A stretch of 64,000 bases of DNA from Soonwooa sp023440705 (lineage in GTDB: Bacteria > Bacteroidota > Bacteroidia > Flavobacteriales > Weeksellaceae), in assembly GCA_023440705.1 (NCBI GenBank), contig JAEXRP010000077.1, positions 1 through 64,000 of the forward strand. Reading direction: 5' to 3'. Below are positions 33,679-42,506 of this stretch, in pieces. Both the position numbers and the translations under genes were made by a program. The notes below the pieces were generated by a model. The model made no database searches, was not told where the DNA came from, and worked only from the letters and a program-made list of their open reading frames with translations. Within the stretch, counting starts at the first letter, position 1. Every line of letters begins with the position of its first letter.

Positions 33679-34914
33679 TTAGTCTTCTAATTCTTCTCTA
33701 AGAATATTTTTAACCTCTTCGATTGTTTCTTCTTCTAAGTCAACCAAGTTAAGCAATGCTTCTGTATCTTTATCTAATACACTTCTAGCAGTTTCTAGAC
33801 CAACTTTTTTGAACTCTTCAATAATCCAAGATTCGATTTCGTCGCTAAACTCTTTTAGTTCAACATCGTCATCTTCTTGTTTCTCTCTATAAACATCGAT
33901 TTCGTATTCTGTTAACCAAGACGCCAACTTAATGTTTTGACCTTGTTTACCAATAACTTTCGAAATCTCCTCAATAGGCGTGTAGACCATTGCATAGTTA
34001 TGCTCTTCGTCTACTTCTACCTTATTAATAATGATATTACCTAATGCTCTTTTCACCAAAATCTCTGGATTCTTAGACCATTGGATAACGTCAATATTTT
34101 CGTTTCTCAACTCTCTTACAACACCATGAATTCTAGATCCTTTAACACCCACACAAGCACCAACTGGATCAATTCTGTCATCGTAAGCATCTACAGCGAT
34201 TTTCGCTTTCTCTCCTGGTATTCTTACAACCTTTTTAAGGATAATTGTACCATCTTGAATTTCTGGAATCTCCAACTCTAACAATTGCTCTAAAAACTTC
34301 GGTGAAGTTCTCGAAATCATAATCTGAGGCTTAGATCCACGGAAGTCAACACTTTCTACAATCGCTCTTACATTATCTCCTTTTTTGAAGAAGTCTGAAG
34401 GGATTTGATTTTCTTTAGGCAAGATAAATTCGTTACCCTCATCATCCAACATAATAACATGCTTATGACGAATATGGTGAACTTCTCCTACAACTAACTG
34501 TCCAATTCTATCACGGAATTGCTCATACAAAGCCGCATTAAAGTGCTCTTGTATTTTAGTTGCAAGAATTTGCTTAAGTGTAAGAATGTTTCTACGTCCC
34601 AATTTAGCAACTGGAATTTCTTGTGTATATTCTTCACCAACTTCAAACGTAGAGTCGATTTTTCTAACTTCAGAGATTTCGATTTCTAAATCATCGTCTT
34701 CCGACATTTCGTCTTCAACAATAACCTTGTTTAAGAAAATCTGAAAATCCCCTTTGTCAGGGTTAACAATAACATCAAAATGATCATCAGAATCATATCT
34801 TTTTCTCAAAAGTGTCTTAAGAGAATCTTCAATGATCGCCATTAGGTCAATTTTGCTTATATTCTTTACTTCTTTAAAATCGCCAAAAGCTTCAATTAAA
34901 GCTAAATTATCCAT
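33679..34914 (-). CDS. nusA: Transcription termination/antitermination factor NusA
   Basis: The 411-residue protein has the NusA order: an N-terminal RNA-polymerase-binding domain (about 1-125), an S1 domain (about 130-200, with VVGEVHHIRHKHVIM), and two KH domains (about 205-345, with GACVGVKGSRIHGVVRELRNE and VIGKQGQNIKLAS). A short acidic tail replaces the second acidic-repeat region of longer NusA proteins. It binds the polymerase and nascent RNA to set pausing, termination and antitermination. It lies 17 bases after rimP and 77 bases before infB, in the conserved order. Confidence 0.96.
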   Translation of the reverse strand: MDNLALIEAFGDFKEVKNISKIDLMAIIEDSLKTLLRKRYDSDDHFDVIVNPDKGDFQIFLNKVIVEDEMSEDDDLEIEISEVRKIDSTFEVGEEYTQEIPVAKLGRRNILTLKQILATKIQEHFNAALYEQFRDRIGQLVVGEVHHIRHKHVIMLDDEGNEFILPKENQIPSDFFKKGDNVRAIVESVDFRGSKPQIMISRTSPKFLEQLLELEIPEIQDGTIILKKVVRIPGEKAKIAVDAYDDRIDPVGACVGVKGSRIHGVVRELRNENIDVIQWSKNPEILVKRALGNIIINKVEVDEEHNYAMVYTPIEEISKVIGKQGQNIKLASWLTEYEIDVYREKQEDDDVELKEFSDEIESWIIEEFKKVGLETARSVLDKDTEALLNLVDLEEETIEEVKNILREELED

Positions 34915-34931
34915 TGATTATATTTTTCTTA

Positions 34932-35399
34932 TTAAAATTTAATTACCACCAACGCCTTTTTAATCTCATCAAGACGTATTACTTTTTCTTCTTCGACATC
35001 CTCCTTACCTTTTCCGATAAGTTTTGGACGACGATATCTCAACAAAAGAGTGATCGACTCTTCATCTACAGACACCAACTCTCCTTCAATCTTTTCACCA
35101 GAAGTCAAAACAACATCCAGTTCTCTACCAATATTTTTTTGATATTGACGATTAAGAGCTAAAGGCTCTGATAAACCATAAGACATAACCTGCAAAGCAA
35201 AATCATGTTCTTCACGATCCATATTAAACTCTATAGCACGACTTGCATCTAGACAATCTTGTAAAGTTACGCCATTATCCCCATCCAAAGTCACTGTAAT
35301 CTGGTCATCTGCAGAAATCTTAAGATCAACCAAAAACAAATCTTTTCTTTCTTCTAAAAAAGAAGCCAACAAAGCTTCAACTTGCTCTTTAAAACTCAT
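34932..35399 (-). CDS. rimP: Ribosome maturation factor RimP
   Basis: The 155-residue protein assists late assembly of the 30S subunit. It shows the RimP N-terminal domain (about 1-80, with TLDGDNGVTLQDCLDASRAI and the SYGLSEPL segment) and the SH3-like C-terminal domain, which ends in a Lys-rich strand. It is the first gene of the rimP-nusA-infB operon. A near-consensus promoter and a hairpin leader of about 69 bases precede it, which may couple expression to ribosome or NusA status. Confidence 0.93.
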   Translation of the reverse strand: MSFKEQVEALLASFLEERKDLFLVDLKISADDQITVTLDGDNGVTLQDCLDASRAIEFNMDREEHDFALQVMSYGLSEPLALNRQYQKNIGRELDVVLTSGEKIEGELVSVDEESITLLLRYRRPKLIGKGKEDVEEEKVIRLDEIKKALVVIKF

Positions 35400-35407
35400 A
35401 CTTTTCC

Positions 35408-35468
35408 CTGAATTACGTTTACGAAAAAAGGCATTCTCTCGAAGGCCTTTTCATTCTGTTCCGTAAAT
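35408..35468 (-). promoter_or_regulatory. Structured 5' leader of the rimP-nusA-infB operon
   Basis: The minus-strand leader can fold into an extended hairpin: an outer TTTACG/CGTAAA pairing and an inner AAAAGGC/GCCTTTT pairing around a loop of about 12 bases. It fills nearly all of the predicted untranslated region. Operons with nusA and infB are autoregulated in other bacteria; whether this hairpin takes part is an inference. Confidence 0.45.
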
Positions 35469-35474
35469 CTTTTG

Positions 35475-35506
35475 CAAATATAGCTACTTTTTTCAAAAAA
35501 TCCAAA
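35475..35506 (-). promoter_or_regulatory. rimP operon promoter
   Basis: Minus-strand TTTG (35503-35506), 20 bases, then TATATTTG (35475-35482) is an essentially perfect Bacteroidetes sigma-A promoter. Transcription should start near 35468. Confidence 0.8.
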
Positions 35507-35642
35507 TTATATTGAATTTTAAGACTTTACGCCCTCTATTTTGGAAATTTAAATTTAATATTATTTATAAAAAAAAGTATCATTTCTTCCAACATTAATA
35601 AAAAGCAAAATCTACATTATACTATAATATGTTAAAATAATT

Positions 35643-35650
35643 TATCTTTG
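35643..35650 (+). promoter_or_regulatory. Promoter -7 element at the head of the polysaccharide locus
   Basis: TATCTTTG lies 23 bases before the ugd start and matches TAnnTTTG. The same octamer recurs at 56220 and 61597 within the locus. The -33 region is weak. Confidence 0.55.
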
Positions 35651-35673
35651 TATAAAATTTAAAAACTCAAATC

Positions 35674-36984
35674 TTGAATATTACTATTGTAGGAACTGGT
35701 TATGTAGGTCTCGTAACTGGTACAACACTAGCAGAATTAGGCAATTCTGTATATTGTGTGGACATAGATGAAAAAAAAGTTGAAGGCATGAAGAAAGGCA
35801 TCGTACCAATCTACGAGCCTAATCTTGAAGAAATGTTCCTTCGAAACATCCATGCTAACAGATTACATTTCACAACCAATTTAAAAGAAGCTTTAGACAA
35901 AAGCGAAGTTATTTATCTTGCCTTACCAACGCCTCCGGGTGAAGATGGTTCTGCAGATTTATCTTACGTTCTAAAAGTTGCAAATGACATTGGCGAAATG
36001 ATGACCGAATATAAAGTTGTTGTTAACAAATCAACTGTTCCGGTTGGCACTGCTGACAAAGTAACTGCTGTTGTTGCTTCTAAAACTGATTTGCCTTTTG
36101 ATGTTGTATCGAATCCCGAATTCTTGAGAGAAGGTTTTGCTGTTGAAGACTCGATGAATCCAGCAAGAGTTGTTGTAGGTTGTAGTTCTGACAAAGCAAA
36201 AAACATTATGGCTCAAATTTATCAGCCATTTACCAATACAGGTGTTCCTATTATTTTCATGGACGAAAAATCTTCGGAATTAACAAAATATGCTGCCAAC
36301 TCCTTCCTCGCTGTTAAAATCACCTTCATGAACGAAATCGCAAACTATTGCGAATTGGTTGGTGCTGATGTTGACAAAGTAAGATTGGGTATGGGAAGTG
36401 ATGATCGTATTGGTCATAGATTCTTGTTCCCTGGTATTGGATATGGCGGATCTTGCTTTCCGAAAGATGTGAAAGCTTTGATTAAATCTGGACAAGATGA
36501 GAATTTCAAATTCCAAATTTTGGAATCGACAGAAGCGGTTAACAATGCACAAAAAGTGATCTTAACAAAAGATATCGAAAAATATTTCAACGATTTAAAA
36601 GGTAAAAAAATCGCACTTTGGGGCTTAGCTTTTAAAGCAAATACTGATGATATTCGTGAAGCTTCTTCACTTGATAATATTAAATTATTGTTAGAAAAAG
36701 GAGCAAAAGTAACAGCTTACGACAAAATTGCTGAAGCTAATGTTCGCAATGTTATTGGTGACCAAATCGAATATGCAGAAGATATGTATGCTGCACTAGA
36801 AGATGCAGACTGTTTATTAATCGCAACCGAATGGCCAGAATTTAAAAATCCTAATTTTGATCTAATGGCTTCAAAAATGAAAAATAAAATTATTTTTGAT
36901 GGACGTAATATGTTCCCGTTAGAAGTTCCGGAACAACATGGCTTCTTCTACAAGTCTATAGGTCGTAAAACAATTAATAACTAA
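35674..36984 (+). CDS. ugd: UDP-glucose 6-dehydrogenase
   Basis: The 436-residue enzyme oxidises UDP-glucose to UDP-glucuronate, a sugar donor for the surface glycan. It has the NAD-binding GTGYVGLVTG at 7-16, the conserved NPEFLREG at 147-154, and the catalytic Cys at 261 in GGSCFPKD. The start is a TTG codon at 35674: the Rossmann motif begins at once and no ATG lies nearby upstream. It is the first gene of the plus-strand locus and has a TATCTTTG promoter 23 bases upstream. rfbB follows after 8 bases. Confidence 0.95.
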   Translation: MNITIVGTGYVGLVTGTTLAELGNSVYCVDIDEKKVEGMKKGIVPIYEPNLEEMFLRNIHANRLHFTTNLKEALDKSEVIYLALPTPPGEDGSADLSYVLKVANDIGEMMTEYKVVVNKSTVPVGTADKVTAVVASKTDLPFDVVSNPEFLREGFAVEDSMNPARVVVGCSSDKAKNIMAQIYQPFTNTGVPIIFMDEKSSELTKYAANSFLAVKITFMNEIANYCELVGADVDKVRLGMGSDDRIGHRFLFPGIGYGGSCFPKDVKALIKSGQDENFKFQILESTEAVNNAQKVILTKDIEKYFNDLKGKKIALWGLAFKANTDDIREASSLDNIKLLLEKGAKVTAYDKIAEANVRNVIGDQIEYAEDMYAALEDADCLLIATEWPEFKNPNFDLMASKMKNKIIFDGRNMFPLEVPEQHGFFYKSIGRKTINN

Positions 36985-36992
36985 TTTTTAGA

Positions 36993-38072
36993 ATGAAAAA
37001 TATCATCATTACTGGTGGCGCTGGTTTTATCGGTTCTCACGTTGTTAGAGAATTTGTAAAAAATCTCCCAAACACTAATATTATCAATCTGGACGCCTTA
37101 ACTTATGCAGGTAATCTAGAAAACCTAAAAGATATCGAAAATGAACCAAACTACATTTTCGAAAAAGCTGATATTACAAAACCTGAGGAACTAAGAAAGG
37201 TTTTTGAAAAGCATAATCCAGATGCTGTTATACATTTAGCAGCGGAATCTCATGTTGATAGAAGTATCACGGACCCTAATGCATTTATCAACACCAATGT
37301 TAATGGTACTGCTAACTTATTAAATTTAGCGAAAGAGTTTTGGACTCTTAACCCCGACCACCAACATGGTAACTTCCCTGATGGACCAAGAACTAACTTG
37401 TTCTATCATGTTTCAACAGACGAAGTATATGGCGCGTTAGGAGAAACTGGCTTCTTTACAGAAGAAACTTCTTATGATCCAAAATCACCTTATTCAGCGA
37501 GCAAAGCTGCGTCTGACCACTTGGTAAGAGCTTACGGAAACACTTACGGAATGCCATTTATTGTATCTAATTGTTCTAATAATTATGGTCCAAATCACTT
37601 TCCTGAGAAATTGATTCCTCTTTGTCTTTTCAATATTTTAAATGAAAAACCGCTTCCAATCTATGGCGACGGAAAATACACAAGAGACTGGTTATATGTA
37701 ATTGACCATGCAAAAGCTATTTTCCAAATTTTCCACGAAGCAAAGACTGGAGAAACTTACAATATTGGCGGTTGGAACGAGTGGCAAAACATCGATTTGG
37801 TTAAGGAATTAATTAAGCAAGTTGATGAAAAAACTGGAAAAGAAGCTGGTTACTCTGAGAAGTTAATTACTTTCGTTAAAGATAGACCTGGTCATGACAA
37901 GCGTTATGCAATTGATGCAACAAAGCTTAACAAAGATCTTGGGTGGAAGCCTTCTGTAACTTTTGAAGAAGGACTTTCTAAAACTATCGATTGGTTTTTG
38001 TCCAACAAAGAATGGTTAGAGAATGTAACTTCAGGAGATTATCAAAAATATTACAATAAACAATACTCCTAA
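36993..38072 (+). CDS. rfbB: dTDP-glucose 4,6-dehydratase
   Basis: The 359-residue extended SDR enzyme makes dTDP-4-keto-6-deoxy-glucose. It has the NAD-binding GGAGFIGSH at 8-16, the catalytic TDE triplet at 142-144, and the YxxxK pair Y167/K171. The length is normal. With RfbA it feeds the 3-amino-3,6-dideoxyhexose branch further down (ketoisomerase, aminotransferase, acyltransferase). RfbC and RfbD for rhamnose are absent from the window. It lies 8 bases after ugd and 13 bases before rfbA. Confidence 0.96.
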   Translation: MKNIIITGGAGFIGSHVVREFVKNLPNTNIINLDALTYAGNLENLKDIENEPNYIFEKADITKPEELRKVFEKHNPDAVIHLAAESHVDRSITDPNAFINTNVNGTANLLNLAKEFWTLNPDHQHGNFPDGPRTNLFYHVSTDEVYGALGETGFFTEETSYDPKSPYSASKAASDHLVRAYGNTYGMPFIVSNCSNNYGPNHFPEKLIPLCLFNILNEKPLPIYGDGKYTRDWLYVIDHAKAIFQIFHEAKTGETYNIGGWNEWQNIDLVKELIKQVDEKTGKEAGYSEKLITFVKDRPGHDKRYAIDATKLNKDLGWKPSVTFEEGLSKTIDWFLSNKEWLENVTSGDYQKYYNKQYS

Positions 38073-38085
38073 AACACAAACTTAT

Positions 38086-38946
38086 ATGAAAGGAATTATT
38101 CTAGCTGGTGGATCTGGCACAAGATTGTACCCATTAACAATCGCTGTTAGCAAGCAATTGATGCCTGTTTATGATAAGCCGATGATCTATTTTCCCATTT
38201 CGACATTATTACTTGCGGGGATTAGAGAGATTTTAATTATTACAACACCACATGATCAGGAAGCTTTCCAAAGACTTTTAGGTGATGGATCTCAAATTGG
38301 TTGTCGTTTTGAATATAAAGTTCAACCATCTCCTGATGGGCTAGCTCAAGCATTTATCCTTGGCGAGGAGTTTATTGGAGACGATTCTGTTGCTTTAGTT
38401 TTAGGCGATAACATTTTTTACGGTACTGGCTTACCTCAACTTCTAGAAAGTAAAACTAACGTTAAAGGAGGTTGTGTTTTTGCCTATCAAGTTTCTGATC
38501 CAGAGCGTTATGGTGTTGTAGAATTTGATGAAAACTACAATGCTCTTTCTATTGAAGAAAAACCAACTGAACCAAAATCAAATTTTGCGGTGCCTGGATT
38601 GTATTTTTATGACAATTCTGTTGTGGAATATGCAAAAAATTTGAAACCATCTCCACGTGGCGAACTAGAAATTACGGATATTAACAAAATATACCTTGAA
38701 AAAGGTGAATTAGAAGTTGGCGTAATGAGTAGAGGCACAGCTTGGTTGGATACAGGGACATTTGACTCTTTACACGAAGCTTCGGAATTTGTACGAGTTC
38801 TAGAGAAAAGACAAGGCTTCAAAATTTCTTGTATTGAAGAAATTGCATACCGCAAAGGTTTTATCAATGAAGAACAACTTTTAAAATCAGCAGAAAAATA
38901 TGGCAAAAGTGGTTATGGTAGCTATCTAAAAAAATTGGTTAGATAA
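38086..38946 (+). CDS. rfbA: Glucose-1-phosphate thymidylyltransferase
   Basis: The 286-residue nucleotidyltransferase joins dTTP and glucose-1-phosphate to make dTDP-glucose. The signature LAGGSGTRLYPLT (6-18) and the KQLMPVYDKPMIYFP block (24-38) are complete, and GDNIFYG is near 109. The length is typical of RfbA/RmlA. It follows rfbB by 13 bases and precedes the ABC permease gene by 2 bases, so precursor supply and export genes are translationally close. Confidence 0.96.
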   Translation: MKGIILAGGSGTRLYPLTIAVSKQLMPVYDKPMIYFPISTLLLAGIREILIITTPHDQEAFQRLLGDGSQIGCRFEYKVQPSPDGLAQAFILGEEFIGDDSVALVLGDNIFYGTGLPQLLESKTNVKGGCVFAYQVSDPERYGVVEFDENYNALSIEEKPTEPKSNFAVPGLYFYDNSVVEYAKNLKPSPRGELEITDINKIYLEKGELEVGVMSRGTAWLDTGTFDSLHEASEFVRVLEKRQGFKISCIEEIAYRKGFINEEQLLKSAEKYGKSGYGSYLKKLVR

Positions 38947-38948
38947 TT

Positions 38949-39806
38949 ATGAATAACACAATTGATGAAAACAACAAATGGAGCCAAACGATTGGCGCCA
39001 AACACTCTCTATTATCACTAAACCTAAAAGAGGTTTGGCAATATCGAGATTTGGTCTATATGCTTGTGAAGCGAGATTTTGTAACCTCTTTTAAACAGAC
39101 CGTTCTTGGTCCATTATGGTTTTTTATAAATCCGATTTTTACAACAGTAATGTACGTTATTGTTTTCGGTAATATTGCAAATTTGTCAACTGATGGTGCA
39201 CCTCAACTTGCATTCTATCTGTCTGGAGTTACATTATGGAACTATTTTTCATCTTGCCTCAATAACACCTCAAATGTTTTTCGAGGGAATGCTTCCATAT
39301 TTGGAAAGGTATATTTCCCAAGATTAGTAATGCCTTTAGCGATTGTAACGTCAAATTTGATGCAATTTGCTGTTCAGTTTGCTTTGTTTGTCTGTGTTAT
39401 TATCTATTACACATTTTTGGGAGAGGTACATCCGAATATATGGTTATTGGCAACTCCTTTATTAATTATTTTGATGGCAGCTTTTGCAATGGGCGTCGGG
39501 ATGATATTCTCCTCGATGACAACCAAATATAAAGATTTAGCAATGCTACTAAGTTTTGGTGTCTCACTGTATATGTATGTAACACCTGTTGTCTACCCCG
39601 TTTCTGCAATGCCCGAAAAATATCGGTGGATAGCAGATATAAATCCATTGACCGGAATTTTTGAGTGTTTCAAATACGCTTACTTGGGAGTAGGTGATTT
39701 TAGTATTAGTATGTTATTATACTCTGCAATCATAATATTTATTATTCTTGCAGTAGGAACCATAATATTCAACAAGGTTGAAAAATCTTTTATGGACACC
39801 GTTTAA
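38949..39806 (+). CDS. wzm: Polysaccharide ABC exporter permease (Wzm type)
   Basis: The 285-residue inner-membrane protein belongs to the ABC-2 permease family, with about six membrane helices after a cytoplasmic N-terminal segment. The segment KRDFVTSFKQTVLGPLWFFI near 42-61 is typical of O-antigen and capsule exporters such as Wzm/RfbD/KpsM. It moves a lipid-linked finished polysaccharide from cytoplasm to periplasm with its ATPase partner, encoded 22 bases downstream. No Wzx flippase or Wzy polymerase is seen in the window. Confidence 0.9.
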   Translation: MNNTIDENNKWSQTIGAKHSLLSLNLKEVWQYRDLVYMLVKRDFVTSFKQTVLGPLWFFINPIFTTVMYVIVFGNIANLSTDGAPQLAFYLSGVTLWNYFSSCLNNTSNVFRGNASIFGKVYFPRLVMPLAIVTSNLMQFAVQFALFVCVIIYYTFLGEVHPNIWLLATPLLIILMAAFAMGVGMIFSSMTTKYKDLAMLLSFGVSLYMYVTPVVYPVSAMPEKYRWIADINPLTGIFECFKYAYLGVGDFSISMLLYSAIIIFIILAVGTIIFNKVEKSFMDTV

Positions 39807-39828
39807 GTAAACCAATTGATGAAAAATT

Positions 39829-41097
39829 ATGAGTGAAAATATTATTCTAGATATTGAAAATGTATCCAAACAATATCGTCTTGGCGAGGTAGGTACCGGT
39901 TCCTTGCAGCATGATCTAAAACGCTGGTGGGCTAACATAAGAGGTAAAGAAGACCCATTTTTAAAAATTGGCGAAACTAACGATCGCACACAGAAAGGCG
40001 AGTCAGATTACGTTTGGGCACTTAAAGATATTAACTTTAAAGTAGAACAGGGGCAAGCGGTTGGTATCATTGGAAGAAATGGTGCCGGAAAATCGACACT
40101 CTTAAAATTGCTTTCTAGAGTTACTAAGCCAACGACAGGTACTATTAAATACAAAGGACGTATTGCATCTTTGTTAGAAGTAGGTACAGGCTTCCATCCT
40201 GAAATGACGGGGCGTGAGAATATCTATCTAAATGGTGCTATCCTTGGTATGACAAGGAAAGAAATTACAAGAAAATTTGACGAAATTGTTGACTTTGCTG
40301 GTGTCGAAAGATATATTGATACTCCCGTAAAAAGATACTCTTCAGGGATGTACGTGCGCCTCGCTTTTGCTGTAGCTGCACATTTAGAATCCGAAATTTT
40401 AATTGTTGATGAAGTATTAGCAGTTGGTGATGCTGAGTTTCAAAAAAAATGCCTTGGCAAAATGGGAGATGTTACCAAAGGCGAAGGTAGAACCGTTTTG
40501 TTTGTAAGCCATAATATGACTGCGGTTAAAGAACTTTGCAATAACGGCATCTTAATGAAATATGGTCAAATTGCACACCAAGGAGACATTCTTGAAACAA
40601 TACTAGAATATCAAAAAGACTATGAGCTTTCCACAACCTACTTAGCAGAAAGCTTTGAAACAGCTGTAGGAAATGACAATATCAGAATTTTAGAATTCTC
40701 GGCAAAGCCAATAACTGGGAAACTACTAGATATCGAATCTGGTGTTCGTGTTAAGTTAAAGTTTTATAATGCCTTACCCAATATTAATCTTGATGCAACT
40801 TTCGAATTAAGAAATTTCGAAGAGCTTGTTGTTTATCACGTTGGCAAATTAATCACAGAGAATAACGATTCGAAAACTGGTATATATACAGTAGAGTTTG
40901 ACATGCCTCCTAGTATGCTAAATACGGGCAATTACTATTTTAAATTAATTTTTGGTAAAAACCAAAGTGAATTGTTATTTGGAATCGACAATCTTATCGG
41001 CTTTGAAGTAGAAAACGTAAAAGTAGGCGTTAAAACACACATCTATCCTGGTGTTATTAGACCTAATTTTGATTATAAAATAGATTTTCAGCAATGA
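39829..41097 (+). CDS. wzt: Polysaccharide ABC exporter ATPase with Wzt C-terminal domain
   Basis: The 422-residue protein has an ABC ATPase domain: Walker A GRNGAGKST at 82-90, signature YSSGMYVRL near 165-173, Walker B LIVDEVLAVGD, and the H-loop SHNM. A further 150 residues (about 275-422) form a beta-rich Wzt-type C-terminal domain. In known systems this domain recognises the capped end of the polysaccharide, so substrate selectivity is expected. The gene overlaps the ketoisomerase gene by 4 bases (ATGA). Confidence 0.92.
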   Translation: MSENIILDIENVSKQYRLGEVGTGSLQHDLKRWWANIRGKEDPFLKIGETNDRTQKGESDYVWALKDINFKVEQGQAVGIIGRNGAGKSTLLKLLSRVTKPTTGTIKYKGRIASLLEVGTGFHPEMTGRENIYLNGAILGMTRKEITRKFDEIVDFAGVERYIDTPVKRYSSGMYVRLAFAVAAHLESEILIVDEVLAVGDAEFQKKCLGKMGDVTKGEGRTVLFVSHNMTAVKELCNNGILMKYGQIAHQGDILETILEYQKDYELSTTYLAESFETAVGNDNIRILEFSAKPITGKLLDIESGVRVKLKFYNALPNINLDATFELRNFEELVVYHVGKLITENNDSKTGIYTVEFDMPPSMLNTGNYYFKLIFGKNQSELLFGIDNLIGFEVENVKVGVKTHIYPGVIRPNFDYKIDFQQ

Positions 41098-41495
41098 AAA
41101 AACCTCAAATCATAAGTTTAGATCAAATAGGTTCTTCAAGTTTAGGGTTTATTACAATTGCCGAAGCTCAAAAAAATATACCTTTTGACATAAAGCGGGT
41201 CTATTGGACTTATTATACACCACAAGATGTTGTAAGGGGTGGACATGCCCATAAAGCTTTGGAGCAAGTTATTTTCGCAGTCTCTGGTGTTATAACATTC
41301 AACACGGAGGATCTCGAAGGTAATAAAGTAACATTTGTGCTAGACCACCCATCAAAAGGTCTTTATCTTCCAAAATTAATATGGCGTGACATCCACTTTA
41401 CGCATAGTGCAGTTTTGTTATGTTTAGCTTCGCAATATTATACTGAAGAAGATTATTTTAGGGATTTCGAAGAATTTAAAAAAACACTAAGATGA
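41094..41495 (+). CDS. fdtA: dTDP-4-keto-6-deoxyglucose 3,4-ketoisomerase (FdtA/QdtA type)
   Basis: The 133-residue cupin protein matches the WxcM/FdtA group. The catalytic-type HAH is at 51-53 within VRGGHAHKALEQ, followed by cupin strands. It moves the keto group of dTDP-4-keto-6-deoxyglucose from C4 to C3. FdtA and QdtA differ in C4 stereochemistry (galacto or gluco), which I cannot settle by eye, so the final sugar is Fuc3N or Qui3N. Four-base overlaps link it to wzt upstream and to the acyltransferase gene downstream. Confidence 0.85.
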   Translation: MKKPQIISLDQIGSSSLGFITIAEAQKNIPFDIKRVYWTYYTPQDVVRGGHAHKALEQVIFAVSGVITFNTEDLEGNKVTFVLDHPSKGLYLPKLIWRDIHFTHSAVLLCLASQYYTEEDYFRDFEEFKKTLR

Positions 41496-42271
41496 AATTT
41501 AATAACCGAAATGTATTTGTCAGTCCAAAAGCTAGGATTGGTAAAAATGTAAGGATTGGGGATAATAGCGTTATCTACGACAATGTTACCATTGGAGATA
41601 ACTCTATAATATGCAATGATTGCGTTATTGGAGAGCCTACAAATGATTATTATTATAAAGACAACTACCAAAATCCTGAAACCATTATTGGAGAAGGATC
41701 TATGATACGTAGTCACACGATCTTATATGCTGGATCAACTTTTGGCAAAAACTTTTCAACTGGTCATCGTGTTACCGTTAGAGAACAATCTAAGTTCGGT
41801 GATAATTGCAGGCTCGGAACTGTCACTGATATCCAAGGCTATGTAGAGTTTGGTAATAACTGCTGGCTCCATAGTAATGTTCATATAGGGCAGCAATCAA
41901 AAATAGGAAATTTTGTATTTATATATCCATATGTTGTTTTAACGAATGACCCTACTCCACCATCTAACATTTGCGTTGGCGCAACTATTGGCGACTTTTC
42001 TCAAATTGCAGTTGGAACTGTTCTACTTCCTAAAACAAAAATCGGCAAGCATTCTTTAGTTGGCGCCCAGTCTCTAGTAGGTGGTTCTTATGAAGATTAC
42101 TCTTTAATTGCAGGAAATCCTGGAAAATTTATTAAAGATATTCGAGAATTAAAATCTAGAGAAACGGGAGATAGTCATTATCCTTGGCCATACAATTTCG
42201 ATAGAGGAATGCCTTGGCAAGAAGAAGGCTTTGAAAGTTGGAAATTAAAAAATGGCTATGAAAATGATTAA
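41492..42271 (+). CDS. Left-handed beta-helix acyltransferase, probable sugar-amine N-acyltransferase
   Basis: The 259-residue protein is built of hexapeptide repeats ([I/V]GxxxxI, e.g. ARIGKNVRIGDNSVI and NCWLHSNVHIGQQSKI) over about residues 8-200, then a tail rich in aromatic residues. Such enzymes transfer acetyl from acetyl-CoA. Its position next to the ketoisomerase and near the aminotransferase suggests N-acetylation of dTDP-Fuc3N or Qui3N, the role of FdtC/QdtC. The acceptor is inferred from context. Its last codons form half of a 13-bp stem. Confidence 0.8.
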   Translation: MKFNNRNVFVSPKARIGKNVRIGDNSVIYDNVTIGDNSIICNDCVIGEPTNDYYYKDNYQNPETIIGEGSMIRSHTILYAGSTFGKNFSTGHRVTVREQSKFGDNCRLGTVTDIQGYVEFGNNCWLHSNVHIGQQSKIGNFVFIYPYVVLTNDPTPPSNICVGATIGDFSQIAVGTVLLPKTKIGKHSLVGAQSLVGGSYEDYSLIAGNPGKFIKDIRELKSRETGDSHYPWPYNFDRGMPWQEEGFESWKLKNGYEND

Positions 42272-42287
42272 ATCTTTTCATAGCCAT
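42252..42287 (+). terminator. Long hairpin spanning the acyltransferase stop codon
   Basis: ATGGCTATGAAAA (42252-42264) and TTTTCATAGCCAT (42275-42287) form a perfect 13-bp stem around a 10-base loop holding the stop codon. No T run follows, so it may be a Rho-type or processing structure rather than a classic terminator. Confidence 0.5.
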
Positions 42288-42506
42288 CATAAACAATTTT
42301 ACTTTTTTAACTACATTATGAATCCATAATCTTAGATTTTATCTATTTTTCTTGTGTTAACCTTTTTGTCACACTAGTCGCTACGCGTATTTAGTTTTAT
42401 AATATTTCTTAAAATATGCTGCGAAACAAAATCTAGTATTCCAAATTGGCATCCTCGTTTCTGTTTGAGGTCACTATAACAAATGAATTATTTCAACTTT
42501 TAAACT
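42288..42506. other. Gap before the O-acyltransferase without recognised gene
   Basis: This gap holds no open reading frame with coding character. No exact TAnnTTTG element was found close to the downstream ATG. The gene may depend on read-through past the 42252 hairpin or on an atypical promoter. Confidence 0.5.
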
